Positions 35,265 through 49,560 are shown, counted from the first letter of the stretch. The stretch is 64,000 nt of DNA from Blasia pusilla (GCA_050084515.1 CM114273.1:37758001-37822000); one strand, 5' to 3'. Notes: generated by a model from the sequence alone, not told the origin. Program-made: numbers and translations.

Positions 35265-36015
35265 TGTATGTCAATTTAAAATTGGGAGCCCAAATTAATT
35301 TAGGGTTCTAGACTTCTAATTCCCTCTATCGATGGTCATTTGAGATTTTCTTTTTCCTCTAGAATCCTGACATTGAAGTGCATGTTGTGATAAACTTTTT
35401 TTATTTATGGACTTTGTTATGTAGAGGAGGGCTTGGAAATGAAGAATAAAGGGGATTAGTAATGATTTACAAGTAAGGTTCCAAGTCTTTTTTTGGATTT
35501 TGACCTTTGTACTGGAGCATCTTGAGTTCTCACCGTTGGATGCAACTTAATCAAGTGGGATGCAGGGATGCAAAGGCCCTCTTACTATTGGACGATATAG
35601 ATCTTCTATATCATACTTCATGTTCAATTCAAAATTGGGAGACCCTTTTCAAGCTTTTGGATTTTTAATTCCCTCTATGGCTAGTCATTTGGAGATTTTC
35701 TTTTTCATGTGGGATCTTGACATTGAAGTGCATGTTGTGAACAAATCTCATGATTTATGGACTTTTTTGTGAAGAGGAGGGACAGAAAATGGGGAAGAAA
35801 GAGAATGATGAGTGATTCACTGATCATTCTCTTTTGTACCGTATTATTTTGACCTTTGTACTGAAGCATCTTGAGTTCTCACCCTTGGATGGAGCTAAGA
35901 TATGAGGGATATGGGGTTGCAAAGGCACTCTTTCTTTTGTATAGTGTGGATCTTCCATATCATACTTCATGTTCAATTTAAAATTGTGAGACAATAGTCA
36001 TGGTTTTGTATTTTT
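35265..36015 (+). repeat. Tandem repeat, period about 350 bp, two copies and a bit
   Basis: The words TCAATTTAAAATTGGGAG, AATTCCCTCTAT, GACATTGAAGTGCATGTTGTGA, TGACCTTTGTACT and GCATCTTGAGTTCTCACC recur in the same order. The repeat starts near 35270, 35623 and 35973. Units are clearly diverged. No protein is evident. Confidence 0.8.
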
Positions 36016-36020
36016 CATTT

Positions 36021-37177
36021 CACTAGAAGAAATCCTTGGTTTTACGAGGGGGTTATATGACTCATACAAGTAATACTTTACATTCCACCATTGGCAATGA
36101 CTAACGACTACTTTAGATACAAAAGCCAAGTCATATTTTCCTGGCGACTAGGCTAACTATCATGTCGATATTATTGGTGTAGTGAGGTATCATTCCTACC
36201 TAGTCACTAAAGCGTCCACCTAAGTCAACCATCTGAATTATTGAAATCCTTGTGTCCATTTATGTTTGAATTGCAACACTAAAGCATCCACATCAGCATA
36301 AAATGCAATTTGGAATAAATGCACACAACCATCAACATAGCAACTCAACTACAAGGGGATGAAATGCAAATAGAACAAAATACTAATGTCTTAAAAGTAA
36401 GGTATGATGTCAAAATTAGCATGGTTTCTGATTCTCATATCCAACAAACCATAAAATATGTCTTAAGCCAATAAAGTCACCTCAAAAGAGAAGTCTATGC
36501 ACCTCAGGTAGTTTGGTGCAAAAAAGAAAAACTAATGTACTGCATCACCTTTCTCATGTGCATCTCTGGCCAGAGCATGCTTGATCCAAGAGCACCACCA
36601 AATGTTTCTTGTGTCGGCTCATCTATCAAATTTGGCATCCATAGAGCATGTTCATGCTCAAATACTTCATTGAGATCAACCCTAACCATACCCGGTGGGA
36701 TGTCCTTGGCATGGAACTCGTCTCTTCCACCAAAACTTGATATGACCCTTGACCCAAGCACCATCCTACTCAACTTTGGCTTTGTAAGTAGTACATCCCC
36801 GATTTGCAGCTACAAGAATATAAAGAACGAGCACTCAGTGCCAATCCAAAAAAATTTCACATGCATGTGCACCATAAACCTGGAAATAATCTTATATGAA
36901 TTACGTGTTTGAAAGACCATCCCCATTTTGGAAGATGATGTGAAAAGTTGACAAGTCATAGGTGACAATGTAACTATCCACAACAAGAAACATCAGTGTC
37001 GTCATTTGAACCTTGAATAGAAGAGGCCATTGTAGGCGAGAGAAGTTACCTTGGTTATTTTCTTGGATGAGCCGGATTTGAGTTCGCTATCCTGCTCATT
37101 TGCTACATCAAATTGGAGCCTAGACTTCTGTCTTCTAGTTGGTGATGATTTATCTTGGCTGTCCATACTCAAGTTTT
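36021..37177 (-). pseudogene. CACTA-like element fragment with a transposon-associated gene remnant
   Basis: A CACTAGAAGAAA terminus sits at 36021. On the minus strand two exon-like pieces follow splice sites: 37177-37050 (SMDSQDKSSPTRRQKSRLQF, donor after ACCAAG) and 36809-36504 (starting LQIGDVLLTKPKL, then DIPPGMVRVDLNEVFEHEHA and FGGALGSSMLWP). The second resembles a domain common in plant CACTA-associated proteins (DUF8039-like, recalled by pattern: VRVxVxxVxxxxAxxPxP...LGxxxxWP). It is probably a truncated second gene of an En/Spm element. Function is unknown. Confidence 0.45.
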
Positions 37178-37251
37178 CTGCACACAATTGTCATACAATT
37201 ATGTAAGATAAAATCTCCACTATTTGGTTGATGGATAGAAAACAATGCAAA

Positions 37252-37769
37252 TTTCTCTATATTGCTCATTTGGAGCAATATAGAGAAACTTACTATTTTG
37301 GGTAAGTTCCCATATTTGGTAGAGTTCACTTTATACTTTGGGAAGTGGCCCTTGACCCGCTACAGTAGGTCAAGAGCTAAGGAGATGACTTGCGAGCATA
37401 GGTTATCGAGGAGAGAGCTTGGGAGAGGGAAGGGGGTATACCTCAAGGAGAGAGAGCTTGAGAGCTCATTCTCTCTTTGTTGAACCTCTTGGCAAGATGT
37501 GGCCGAGCTATGGTCCCTTGCCTTGTGAGTGTAACCCAAACCTCTCATTAGGAGAGTGGGTTTGGTTTGACATTGAGAGAGTCATGTAAGAGTGCACACA
37601 TTTTAGAGCTATGGTGTTGAAAGAGATTGGATCTTATTTTAATTTGAGATATTTTGGTACTTCTTGTCTCGTTGTTTGGATGCCATGAGCTAGCATGGGA
37701 TCGTGTGTGTTTGTGTGTATGTTTGTCGACAACGATGTATATTGTGTAGCAATGTGTATGCGCACGACA
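37252..37769 (+). repeat. Repeat X (truncated) joined to the short LTR candidate
   Basis: From about 37268 the sequence follows repeat X (forward) up to GATCTTATTTTAA at 37642, then the short LTR (37645-37769, ending GCACGACA). The left end is a perfect 16-bp palindrome (37252-37267 and 37273-37288, 5-base loop). It extends the CTCATTTGGAG core of X, as if the copy ended by snapping back on itself. Confidence 0.75.
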
Positions 37770-39330
37770 ACTCCCTCTAAGTTCACTCAGTCCCAATGCA
37801 GGGTTGCAAACCTACAAAACCAACATACAAGATTAATATGATTCATTGAAGAAAGGAAACACCTCATAAAACCGACCGAGAGATCGAGAGTTTCTGAATT
37901 AAAAGGCAGAGCATGTACTCATTGCAAACATAGATGGGGAGCTTAGGGGTGTCAAACTGTAAGCTCTTCACTACATCATCCTCCATAACATTCTTAGCAT
38001 CCCCCGTCAACACTTCCTACCAATGTAGCAGCTTTGCGCAACACCTCTAGACTATTGAATGTGTGCCAACACTTATGTTCCTATAATCTAAGCAATATCA
38101 GCAGATGGTCTTGCAATATCTATGGGACTGTGAACTATATCTAGTACCTATGGACCTTCTTCTATGAATAGTACAAGTAAGATTTTTGGTATGACTCTAT
38201 AACTTTTCAAAAGTTACATGGGTTCTCTCTTCTTTCGTACTAGTTGGACAGAGTTTGAGACTAGGATGGGCATAGATAGATGAAATGAAAAAGGTACAAT
38301 CGGAGGGGAGGAGCAATGCTTATATAGTGCAAGAGCTTCCAATTTCTACCATAGAAAGTCTCTACTACACCATTTACATTACCTGATTGGGATCCCCAAA
38401 AAACATTAGTTACAAGTGCATCAACTTTGGGCACTGAAAAATGGCTATCTCTTTCCTTGAATCGCTTTGTTGTGACGTCTCAATATCATAGGATTTCACA
38501 AATATAGTTCTGAATTTTATTTAATCAGAGAAGGTGACAGAGGAGAGAAGCTTCAAATCCATAACAATGTCGTATACATTGAATCTACTAAGATTGGAGA
38601 TACAACAACACAATTTTTTGCAAGTAGAGAAAGCAGCAAAGCAAAATTGGATTATTGGCACAACGCACTGGAGTTGTTTCTCTAACTGCACAACAAAAGA
38701 CTTGTTTCTTTACTCTATGGAGGTTTGCGGATGATTCGTCAATGATTCGCCTACGAAGGCTACTGGAAATTTTAAGGTAGAACATGAGTTGAACCTACGC
38801 TAAATTCTCCGAGCAGTGCCACAATAACCTAAACATTTGCACAATAAACTCAACGGGTGATTATCTGGTGCTGCCTAATGTATTATTGATCTTTCTTTCC
38901 CATTGAGTTCCCGAGATTACTTTTTTTACGTGTTCAATTTGATTTTGGTTCTTCGAATCAGCTTGCAAATGTTCCATGTGACCCTTTAGCTTGGTCCTCC
39001 TTCTTGATCGAGCATTTTCTCCCCTCCCACTTAACCATTAGTAAAAAAATTATCAAAACTTTACCCAAAGGGGCATCCCAATCCCAATAACACAAGGCAA
39101 AAGAAAAAATTATAAATGACCACTCACACATGGAATTAAAACCGTAAACCCTAAATTAAGTTTCTGATTTCTGGTTTATCGTGGGAGCTTAAATGGTATA
39201 TTAGAATCGTTGAAATTGTGGAGGGAGTTATTTACAAGGCTTGTGTCAAGTTTCACCACAATCTAATGGTTGGAAGAAATGTTAAAAGCATGTTAACGTG
39301 AGAATGCCACAAGAGTCAAAATAATCATAC
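37770..39330. other. No gene recognised
   Basis: Short frames without motifs. No link between the X/LTR block and copy D could be shown. Confidence 0.45.
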
Positions 39331-39339
39331 TCAATGTCA

Positions 39340-40895
39340 TCTTCCTCTTTCAAGACAACTTTTCAACCTCCCCAGGCCGTGCCACAGAGACATGCGCCTT
39401 CATATGCGGCTCCGCAGCTACCACCTACGATTACTTGTTGGTCATGTGGTGGAGCCCATCATCAATGCGATTGCACTTGTCAAGGTCATGGTCGCGTGCC
39501 TCAACATCGAGGAGGAGATGGTGTTGTACCAGGAGGTTATCAGTGGGACTATTGTTAGAGGTACGATCACACACACGCGAGGTGTTTCATCTTGCACCAT
39601 GATTTATGTCGGGACTGAGGCCAAGAGAGGGCACTCGAGCGAGTTGCCCGTTCGGGTGGACCTAGAGGTCGTGCACCAAGTGGTCTTGTTGGGGGATGAG
39701 GAATTGGATTCGCCCGAGGGGATGGTGGAGTTGCCCATGGAGGAGGTAGACTTCCACCACCTTGACGCGTCAAGGGAGACGCCAGGCATGAAGTTGGGAT
39801 GGGTGCTAAAATACAACAACTACAGGAGCAGATTGTTGCTATGGCATTTGAGGTTACTCGATGCTGGATTTGTGGCATCGACGTCTTATGGAGCCGCAAC
39901 AGATATGGAGAATTGTGGTTGGATGTGCGGGGTTATCCAGATGGAGGCCGCCGCACTTGTTACGTGTGGAGCAGCTACAGAGTTGGATCCATAATGAGGG
40001 GAAGCTAGGAAATAGACTAGGCTTCCTCGGTGCTTCACGTTGTCTAAGGTGATGAGGACCCCATTGATGGGTCCTGCTCAGAGTTCTCGGAGAGTTGGTG
40101 ATGTTGTTGGTGTGCAGGCATGGAGGGCGATAGGAGAAGCGAGTGTGACGAATCCTATTGTTGATGCTCAGGAGCAGCAGGTGTCGAGCACGTTGTTGGG
40201 GGCGGCCACCGTTCAATCCCGCACTCCTTTATTTTTTGGTTTTGATGTTATGACGTTGGGAAGTACGCCCGCCGAGGTTTTCTGACTAGACGCTATGCTC
40301 CGTGAGCGTGGAGTTGGAGTTCGTGCATCACGTTCAGAGGTGATTTCAGAGGAGGTAATGGACCAGCCCTTGGAGCTTATGCTCGGGCCGTCCATGTGAG
40401 ATTCATGACGGGATGCGGATGCTAGGATGGTGGAGATGCCCGCTAGACCCTCGATGGAGCGTGCCATGGCTTCTCTTGGTGTTTTTTTGCTAGATAACTG
40501 GGGAGAGGTATGCTAGTTGGTGAGTTCATGAGGTAGAGCTTTGAGTCCGTAGCGCATCTTGTTGGATTTAAGAGCGCAACCCTTCATGTTGGGGAAAGCG
40601 GCATTCAGAGGATTGGGCTTGACGAGAGCCGATGTGGAGCATTGTCCATTCCAGATACAGACATCCTTGGGTGGAGTGAGTACCACACAGTATATCACCC
40701 GACAGGAGGTCATGGTGAGGATTCATCCCGGATATCCAACAAATTAGTCTACGGTGTGAGCCAAGGCGATAGTGATTGATGTAGAGACCTACGACGTCTT
40801 GGTTGGTGGAGCAGTGTTCTACCCAATGGAGTTTTCCCTACTGACCAAGATGGCAGTTGGGTGATGGGCGTCTTAGCTCATTACCGGTTCGATTC
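39340..40895 (+). mobile_element. DNMT-carrying gypsy element, copy D (gag end, linker, protease only)
   Basis: This fragment matches copy C from about 49340 and copy A from base 1 to about 810. It holds a Cys/His-rich nucleocapsid-like motif (CWSCGGAHHQCDC, from 39436), a Gly/Arg-rich stretch, a long linker, and a protease remnant (LLDLRAQPFMLGKAAFRGLG, then QIQTSLGGVSTTQYITRQEV). It stops abruptly at about 40895, just before the segment that leads into the methyltransferase. The protease active-site Ser-Gly is lost. Flanks on both sides are unrelated to the element. Confidence 0.85.
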
Positions 40896-41061
40896 ATCCC
40901 CTTTGAGAGGGGGTCAAATTCATTTATTTTTTACAAATCATACGTACACTCATTGGTTATTTTAACTACATTTCTCCTATCCACGTGTCGTCACAACATG
41001 GACTTGAATGTCAAGATCCCAAGGATCAAAGAAAATTTCAAATGCCCAATGAGAGAGGAAA

Positions 41062-41290
41062 CACTAGAAGAGATGTGTGGTTTTATGACTAGGCTATAAA
41101 TGACTCACAGAAAGAATGACTCAAATTATGACTAAATGGTTGAGTCATAAAATTTATGTTCATGCAACTCACCTAGTCATCTTCTTATGACTAAAGCAGT
41201 TATCAATACCCTTCAGTCAAGACTAGTCGTACTTGTTTCACTTGTCTAGTAATACCTAATCATAAACAACAACTAATGTGCTTAAATAGT
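41062..41290 (+). repeat. CACTA-like terminal/subterminal sequence, copy 2
   Basis: It begins CACTAGAAGAGATGTGTGG and carries repeated ATGACTA/TAGTCAT words, as at 34722-34950. It has the same orientation as the termini at 34722 and 36021. Confidence 0.45.
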
Positions 41291-42026
41291 CCATGCTCTA
41301 TTATTAAGGAGTTTATTTTATTGTCGTTGGGATATATACCATGCGTTCTTGGGCTATGGGTATCGATGCCCCTTTGGAAAACCATTCTTGATTTTTGGAC
41401 CATGTTTAGGATAGGTGGTATGGGTATTTCGTAGTCGAGAATGGTAAAATATGACTTTGAACCGGTTTTGAGATACCCATACAAATAAAGGCCAAAACCT
41501 TGTCTGGCTCCCCCATTCTATACCTACACTTTCCTAGGAAGTCTTAAACAAAATGGATGGTTATGATTTTAGTCGGCTACGAGTATTTGTAACCTTAGAT
41601 CTCCCCAACATTGGAACACACACTAGATGACTGGAGTATTAAATTGGCTTATGAGTTGAGTGATGGGGCATGGGAGGGATGCTGATGTGGGGCTCTTGGC
41701 CGACAATGGGACATATACATATTGGGGACGACGTGGTCACAATGAATTAGGGTTTGGTGAGCAATGTGCGTACATTGGGCGGGAGAGAATGAGGCCCACG
41801 TGTGATGGGGAAGGAAAATGTGCGGGGATGCTTTTCGTCTAGGACACATTGGTATTGGAAGCAAGTAAAGCACCAAGCTTTGCGTGTGCAGTTTAACAAG
41901 CGGATGGAGCTACTACATTCTCATTGTTGTCTCTCAAAGATCGCCGATTGGTGAGTGTTTGCGTAAAGAGAGTGAGACTCTCTTGAGTGCAACTTCAAAT
42001 CTATAAGTATCTCTTTCTTTCTCTCG
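41291..42026. other. No gene recognised
   Basis: No coding motif on either strand. Frames at 41660-41876 on both strands are not assignable. Confidence 0.45.
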
Positions 42027-42143
42027 TTGAAACTTGTGGGTGAACTTGTAAGTGGAAAAATAGTAGCCATGGTTGGGAGCATCGCGGATCATTATGATTG
42101 GGAGCCCTCGATAAAGACCTTGGATTCCTCCCTTCCACATAAC
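42027..42143 (-). pseudogene. Mitochondrial carrier (SLC25) family gene fragment
   Basis: The minus strand reads MWKGGIQGLYRGLPIIMIRD followed by APNHGYYFSTYKF. This is the GxxGLYRGxxxxxxRDxPxxxxYFxxYE pattern found after an odd-numbered helix in mitochondrial substrate carriers. Upstream bases (TGTGAGATGTT) could be a splice region. The other carrier repeats are not in the window. It looks like a single exon stranded among repeats, either captured or the remnant of a dead gene. Confidence 0.55.
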
Positions 42144-42719
42144 ATCTCACACCACATCTAGAGGGCGTGTAGATACGGGAGTTGCGCTAGAGCATGACAT
42201 TCAAACTATCATAAGCTTAAGGTGGATTTTGATGAGGTCAACTTGGGTGAGGATGAGAGTTTAAAGAGTGCCGACACAAATTCTAGTGAAGGACACTTTA
42301 ATATAGGGTAGCAATTTTTCTTGCAGATCTCCCTTTAGTGTGCGCAAGAGAGTTGCGTGCGCTTGGAACGATATTGCATTATGCAATCCAGTGGAGGTCA
42401 ACAGTGGGAGCGCATAATTTTGGGGTCACAATATTGAAACAAGTCGTTTGACCACATCCTATGGTTGGAGAGTCGATGGGATAGGATACAATTTGGACAT
42501 GGTATCAACCTCTTCATTAGTGAGGATTTGAAACATACATGGATCTTTGCTCCACTCTCTCTATCCAACACAACTATCTCTAATCTAGCTCTCATTACAA
42601 GAGAGCTAGACTACACCCACTACATACATGCATCAAGATTCATGACCATTACATGCGAATGCCATCCAATTTTCCTGCCTGTATTGATAAGAATAATTTC
42701 AACTTTGTGGAAGCATGCC

Positions 42720-42877
<158 letters not shown>

Positions 42878-43423
42878 ATGGAAGCTATAGTCACTACTAG
42901 GTCTCTTGCACTAAATTCACAACACATAGAGCGAGAGCATATGTTGATATTGCAAAGTAGATCACACCAGAATTGTTCAACACATTCAGTATCCTTGATT
43001 CATTGCCCAAAGTTGCTGCACTAGAGGCCTGTAATGTTTATTAGAGATCCCAATCATGTAAAGTAGATGGCTTCAAGCAGAGATGCCTAGTTGGCACTGG
43101 GAGCTCAACACCAACTCTTGCACCTTGTGTGATGACGGTGATGACACCTCTAGTCACTATGTGTTCTCTTGCACAAAACTCATAACACACAGAGCAAGTC
43201 ATGAGACCTTTAGTTAACACGACAAAAAAACACTCACAATAGAAGAGAATGGAGGAAGCTATGAAAATGTGTGATATCTATCTCTTCATGGTATATCTAG
43301 AACAAGTAGAACTTAATAAATATTTGTGGGGAACCCCTTGCTTGGGAACCCAACTCAGGTTCAAGTTTATGATGGGGGAAATGCCCTTGAACCATAAGTA
43401 AATCTAGATGGAACACAATGAAA

Positions 43424-44055
43424 CTCTTGTGCCTTGACTAGTACTTGGTCCCATGCACTATATTCATAACATGGAGCAACAACATATGCTAATATTGCTA
43501 AGTTGGTTATACCATAATTATTCAACACATTTAGTAGCCTTGATTCATTGCCAAAAGTTGTTGCATTGGTAAAGTAATGTCTATTGGGGATCCAAATCAA
43601 GTATAGTAGATGGTGTGATGAAGAGTTTACTCTTGTGCCTTGATCAATACTTGGTCTCGTGTACTATATTCATAACACAGAGAACAACAACATATGAAAA
43701 TATTTCTAAGCCAGTTATACCATAATTGTTTAACACATTTAATAGCCTTGATTCATTGCCCAAAGCTATTATACTAGTAAGTAATGTCTATTGGGGAGCC
43801 AAATCAAGTATAGTAGATGGTGTGATGAAAAGTTCACTTTTGTGTCTTGATTAGTATTTGGTCTTATGCATTATATTCACAACATACCGAGTAACAACAT
43901 ATGATGATATTGCTAAGCTGGTTACACCATAAATATTATTCAATACATTCAATATCCTTGATTTATTGCCCAAAGTTGATGCACTGGTCAGTATTGTCTA
44001 CTGGGAAGCCAAATCATGTACAGTAGATGGTGTGATGAAGAGTTCATTCTTGTGC
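43424..44055 (+). repeat. Tandem repeat, period about 207 bp, three copies
   Basis: Units begin near 43424, 43630 and 43837, with a fourth start at 44046. Each carries CTTGTGCCTTGA, AGTACTTGGTC, TATATTCATAACA, ACACATTTAGTAGCCTTGAT, GATTCATTGCCCAAAG and AGTAGATGGTGTGATGAAGA. An older relative lies at 42890-43080. On the minus strand part of each unit could read FGNESRLLNVLNNYGI or similar, but stops in some units speak against a protein. Confidence 0.85.
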
Positions 44056-44059
44056 AATA

Positions 44060-45297
<1,238 letters not shown>

Positions 45298-45437
45298 TAA
45301 CTCCGACTGTATGCAACAAGATTGCTACAACTAGCATCTACACGTCGTTGCTGCCCTCCATCCGTAGACCTGGGAAGATTCAAAGAAAGAACATCGATCC
45401 CTAAGTGTGGTTTGACATTGAAGAGAAACCGCACAAA

Positions 45438-45531
45438 GATGACGAGAAGAGAGAGGAGGAGAATCACCTTTATGCTCTTCTAACATTGAAGAGAAACCAC
45501 AGTGATTCTCCTCCTCTCTCTTCTTTTCATC
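45438..45531. repeat. Inverted repeat with 30-bp arms
   Basis: Arms 45438-45467 and 45502-45531 are complementary at 28 of 30 positions (GTGATTCTCCTCCTCTCTCT and complement) around a 34-base loop. Weaker pairing may extend outward. A transcript would form a strong hairpin. Confidence 0.8.
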
Positions 45532-45739
45532 TTCGTGGCTTCAATCAATGTCACTCTCTCGCCAATTGCGATGCCACTTCAAAATACTCAAAATGTGCTT
45601 CGATTCCTCCATTGGTTGCCCTGATTCTGTTTATTTATGCTCTCGTCATAGCGTTTGTTCGTGCTTTCGTCATAGTTTTTCCGCTCTTCGCCCCAAAACT
45701 CCTCCTATCTCCAAAACCCTCTAATCAAAAGTAAGTTTG

Positions 45740-48085
45740 TTGCAAGCTAAACCAAAATTTTGATTTAGCTCGGCAATTGAGGCTTGCCTTCGCCACCCTC
45801 TTGGCAGAAGTTCGAATCTGTGAACCTATCTCCTTTTCATAATTTAGCATCAACTTTATGGCCATTAAAGGTTTGTGTATATGGCTTCTTTGAAAAAATA
45901 ATTCTTTTGGCTAGTTCGAAAATTGTTAAAGAGGTGACACATGGACCAATACACAGTTGACACGTGTATCCACTGTATAATCCAAAAAATCCCTTACTTT
46001 CTTGGACATCTTCCATGTATAACAGGAAAATTTATAATAATCTAATTTTCTTATAAGCGTTGCCCTATATTAAAAACACCCTTAAGTTTTTCCACAAAAC
46101 TTTACAAGTCTTCCCCAAAATCCATTTAAAAATCCCTATACTTTGTCGTACATGATGGGTCTCTTCCACGGAAATGAGACCCTCGAGGTCAAAAGACCAA
46201 CCTCCCACTACAGCCTCCCATCTCCCACGAGTTACATTTAGTGCAACGAGTGGATCTAATGGGAAGCATAGGAACTCACTCTCAAGTGTACCTTCCGCCT
46301 CTTAGGACGACTCATCCAGAAACTATGTAAAGGGACTCTTAGAATACAACATCTATGAACTTTGCATGAATCCTCCACCACTACTCTCACCAACCCTCAT
46401 CTGAAATCCTTGAAATGACATTGCAGTGACTCCCATGCCCCTCCCAAATTATCAATGCTTGCTCTCACTATGACGGAGCCAACTCCCTCTACAACCAACA
46501 ATGGCATCACCTAATTTTAATCTACACCCTCGTACAATGTGGTACGTGTGTAAAACGACAACATGTGGCATGGTATGATAACACTTTATTGATCTATGCC
46601 ACCTTTTTCCTAGCATCAAAAACCTCCCATCCCTCGAAGGCATTCCACACACATATATACCTCCAAAAAATCCATTCATTCACCACTCTCATACATATCC
46701 ATGCTCATCCAATACAACCCCCAACTATGTGGGAAAATCCTCGCATGTGTAGGAGGTAAGAAAAATGGATGACCGGGGTACGATACCTAGTGATAATGAT
46801 GTTCCTCCTCTCATGAACTATAAAAGATTATCCATCATGCTCTTAGTAGCTCAGCTTCCTCCACAAAAATTGAGATCAATGATGATACAATACGGCTAGG
46901 AGCGACACAATACACTAACCAACAATAATAATGGTACGATACAACTAGAAGTGGTACAACATGACAATAGCAACAATGATACGACAAACAAATAGTGGGG
47001 AAATATTAAAAATTGAGGTATGGCAACATAAAAGATGGTACAACATGGCAACAATGGTGTGGTATGGCTACTGGTGGCACAATGGCACGATACCACAACG
47101 AGTGTCGAGATATGGCTGCACGCATAACAACACGTCTATGAGCAAACAATATTGTTTTGACACCTCCATTAGACAACATCCTAAAGAAAACTCACTAACA
47201 AATGTGGGTGGCATGTACAACATATTACGGCGTGATACAATAAGTGAAGATCTCAAGAATGTGGAATAACACCTCACTCTCTGTTCATACTTGTTGAGAC
47301 AATTCGTCACAAAAAACTACAATGAATCACATATTACTGAAAAATCATGACATATCGATACATAACTCATCAACCTTGGAAAAAAATGTAGACTCAACAC
47401 AACCAGTCATTAGAAATGTAACCCCTGAGCTTGGGGCAATGCAACTTACTATTGGAGATATCAAAACCCTACATCGGGCAACATATTGGCAGTGAGGTAG
47501 TTGACGATCAACATGATATGGAATCAAGCATGGCCATAAAGGTGTGGTTGGTTGTCATGAATAGCTTGATGGCATGGATGGCACATATAAGGGTATTGAA
47601 AATAGTGTCATGAAGGTGTTGCAAAGAAAAAATTGAGCGCCTAGGGTTAGGGCCAGTTGGTCGACGTTGATGGATCAACACTTTTTTGTTGTTGTTACTT
47701 CTCCCTTGCTTATGATTATTTTTTGCATTTTTAGTTGCATTGCATTCTTAAACCTTGCGTCTATAAGATCAATTCTTCTAAATAGCATCATTGGTAGTGG
47801 TGATTCATCTTCTCGTATACTCAAATCTATCAAATTTATAGCAACATTTTTGCATGGGTTGTTCCTATCTACGCTACCCATATTTGTTAGTGAAATTATA
47901 GATATTAAAATTCGATTAACTAACATCTATAACACTCCTATGGGTTTCAATATGGGACACATGGATCCCTACCTTCTCACGGTCAAACCTTGCTTAATAT
48001 CTCCATGCTCTTGTTTGAGAGCTCCCATAGAGCACAATTACATCTCTAAAGATTCTACATCTCCCACGATCTCTTTATAAATTTA
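45740..48085. other. No gene recognised
   Basis: The region has AT-rich and repeat-poor stretches with short frames. The longest, 47667-48080 (+, 137 codons), has hydrophobic runs but no motif that I know. Confidence 0.4.
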
Positions 48086-48089
48086 ATGT

Positions 48090-48525
48090 TCAACCACATT
48101 CTCACATCATAAAGCTCTCTTCAATGTCAAATCAAACCTACTCTCCTATTGACACGTTTGGGGTTACTCATTAGGCAAGAGAGAATATACCTACCATACC
48201 TTATGAAATAAGGTTTAAGAGAGAGAGAGAGAATGAACTCCTAAGCTTTCTCTTCTTAACGTATATCCTCAAATTCTTCCAAATCCTCTCTCTAGTGAGT
48301 GATCTATGCACAGAGATCAATTATTTAACCCTAACCCTCAATAGCAAGTTAACGAGGAAACTTCTCCATCAAGAAGTTATCTATCCCATAATAGGAAACT
48401 TAATCATTATGGATAATATGTTCCTCCAAATAGACCTAAATAATCCCAAAATTAGGGGAAATTTCCACTCTCAAGTTTCCAATCTCCTTTACTGGTCATC
48501 CTTGATCCATCGAGATTGACGCCAA
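48090..48525 (-). repeat. Diverged repeat X copy upstream of copy C
   Basis: Reverse-orientation relative of repeat X. AATGTCAAATCAAACCTACT, CTCCTATTGACACGTTTGGG and later blocks match other copies with many changes. It lies just before copy C gag, where a 5' LTR would be expected, but no primer binding site is evident after it. Confidence 0.55.
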
Positions 48526-48599
48526 ACTATCTAGATACACTAAGAAGACACTCTCTACTAATACAGAGCTACACGACTTCATCGCAGAGTTTAGGAGTT

Positions 48600-49560
48600 G
48601 GTGTGACTCACAACGGGTTAGGAACTCTAGAGAGTTCAACCATTTACAACATGGAATGGAATATTCCAGCAATTAGAGGGGGCACCCAAGGACGATTACC
48701 ATGAGTTCTCCCACAAATATGCCCGAGAGATTAAGGCATGGCGACTCTACTATGACCCACACTTTGTGTTATGGACTGAGCCATTCCCAGATGAGGAGGA
48801 GGGGTCACGAGAGGCTACTTCCTCTTCCACTAGTGATGTTTTAGGAGGGATCACTCGCACTGGAGCAGTTGCACCATGCAGTCGGGTTCGTCCCACGTTC
48901 AACCCCATGGTTGAGTTCTTTGCTGAGTTGAGGGCGAGCTACCAAGGGATACAGACAGAGAAGTTGCGGAGCATCCATGACTTCTAGAGGCGCCCGAGTG
49001 AGAGTTTGCGTGAGGCTTACACTTGCTTGTGCCTGTTGATTAACGTCACTCAGGGGATGACAGAGGCTCATGCTATCCAATCATGGTACGCGATGCTGGA
49101 TCGGACCCTACGGACATGGATGCGGGACGGGGTGCTCCTTATGAACACCTTCCCTACATTGAGAGATGTTTTTAGGACTGCTGAGAACATTGCGTGCAAC
49201 ATGGCGGAGGAGAGCGTAGCCACCACGGGTTCTGGGCGAGAGCAATCACGATTGTTTGCACCATCAGTGCAACAACATGGACTTCGAGATAGGTTGACTG
49301 TGGCACCACGAGCTCAGGGAGGATATCGGGAGGCCGTGCCACAGACGTACGCCTTCATATGCGGCTCAACAGCAACCACCTACGATTACTTGTTGGTCAT
49401 GTGATGGAGCCCATCATCCGCGTGAGTGCACTTGTTAGGGTCATGGACGTGTGCCTCAGCATGGAGGAGGAGATGGTGTTGCACCAAAGGTTATAAATGT
49501 GACTATTGGCAGAGGTGTGGTCATACATACGCCCGGTGTTTCAGTTTACATCCTGACTTA
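48600..49560 (+). pseudogene. Gag and Cys/His-rich nucleocapsid-like region, copy C
   Basis: The capsid part reads YYDPHFVLWTEPFPDEEEG, RPTFNPMVEFFAELRASYQG, then SESLREAYTCLCLLINVTQG, IQSWYAMLDRTLRTWMRDG and LRDVFRTAENIACNM, the typical retrotransposon gag fold region. A stop breaks it at 48987. Downstream, CWSCDGAHHPREC (49391-49429) is a zinc-knuckle-like motif with spacing one short of the canonical CX2CX4HX4C. A second Cys/His cluster (QRCGHTYARC) follows. Then comes a Gly/Arg-rich segment that may bind RNA. Confidence 0.8.

Noticed and set aside
43424-44055. CRISPR-like array
   Set aside because: Units are about 207 bp with no short repeat/unique spacer alternation, and the genome is eukaryotic.
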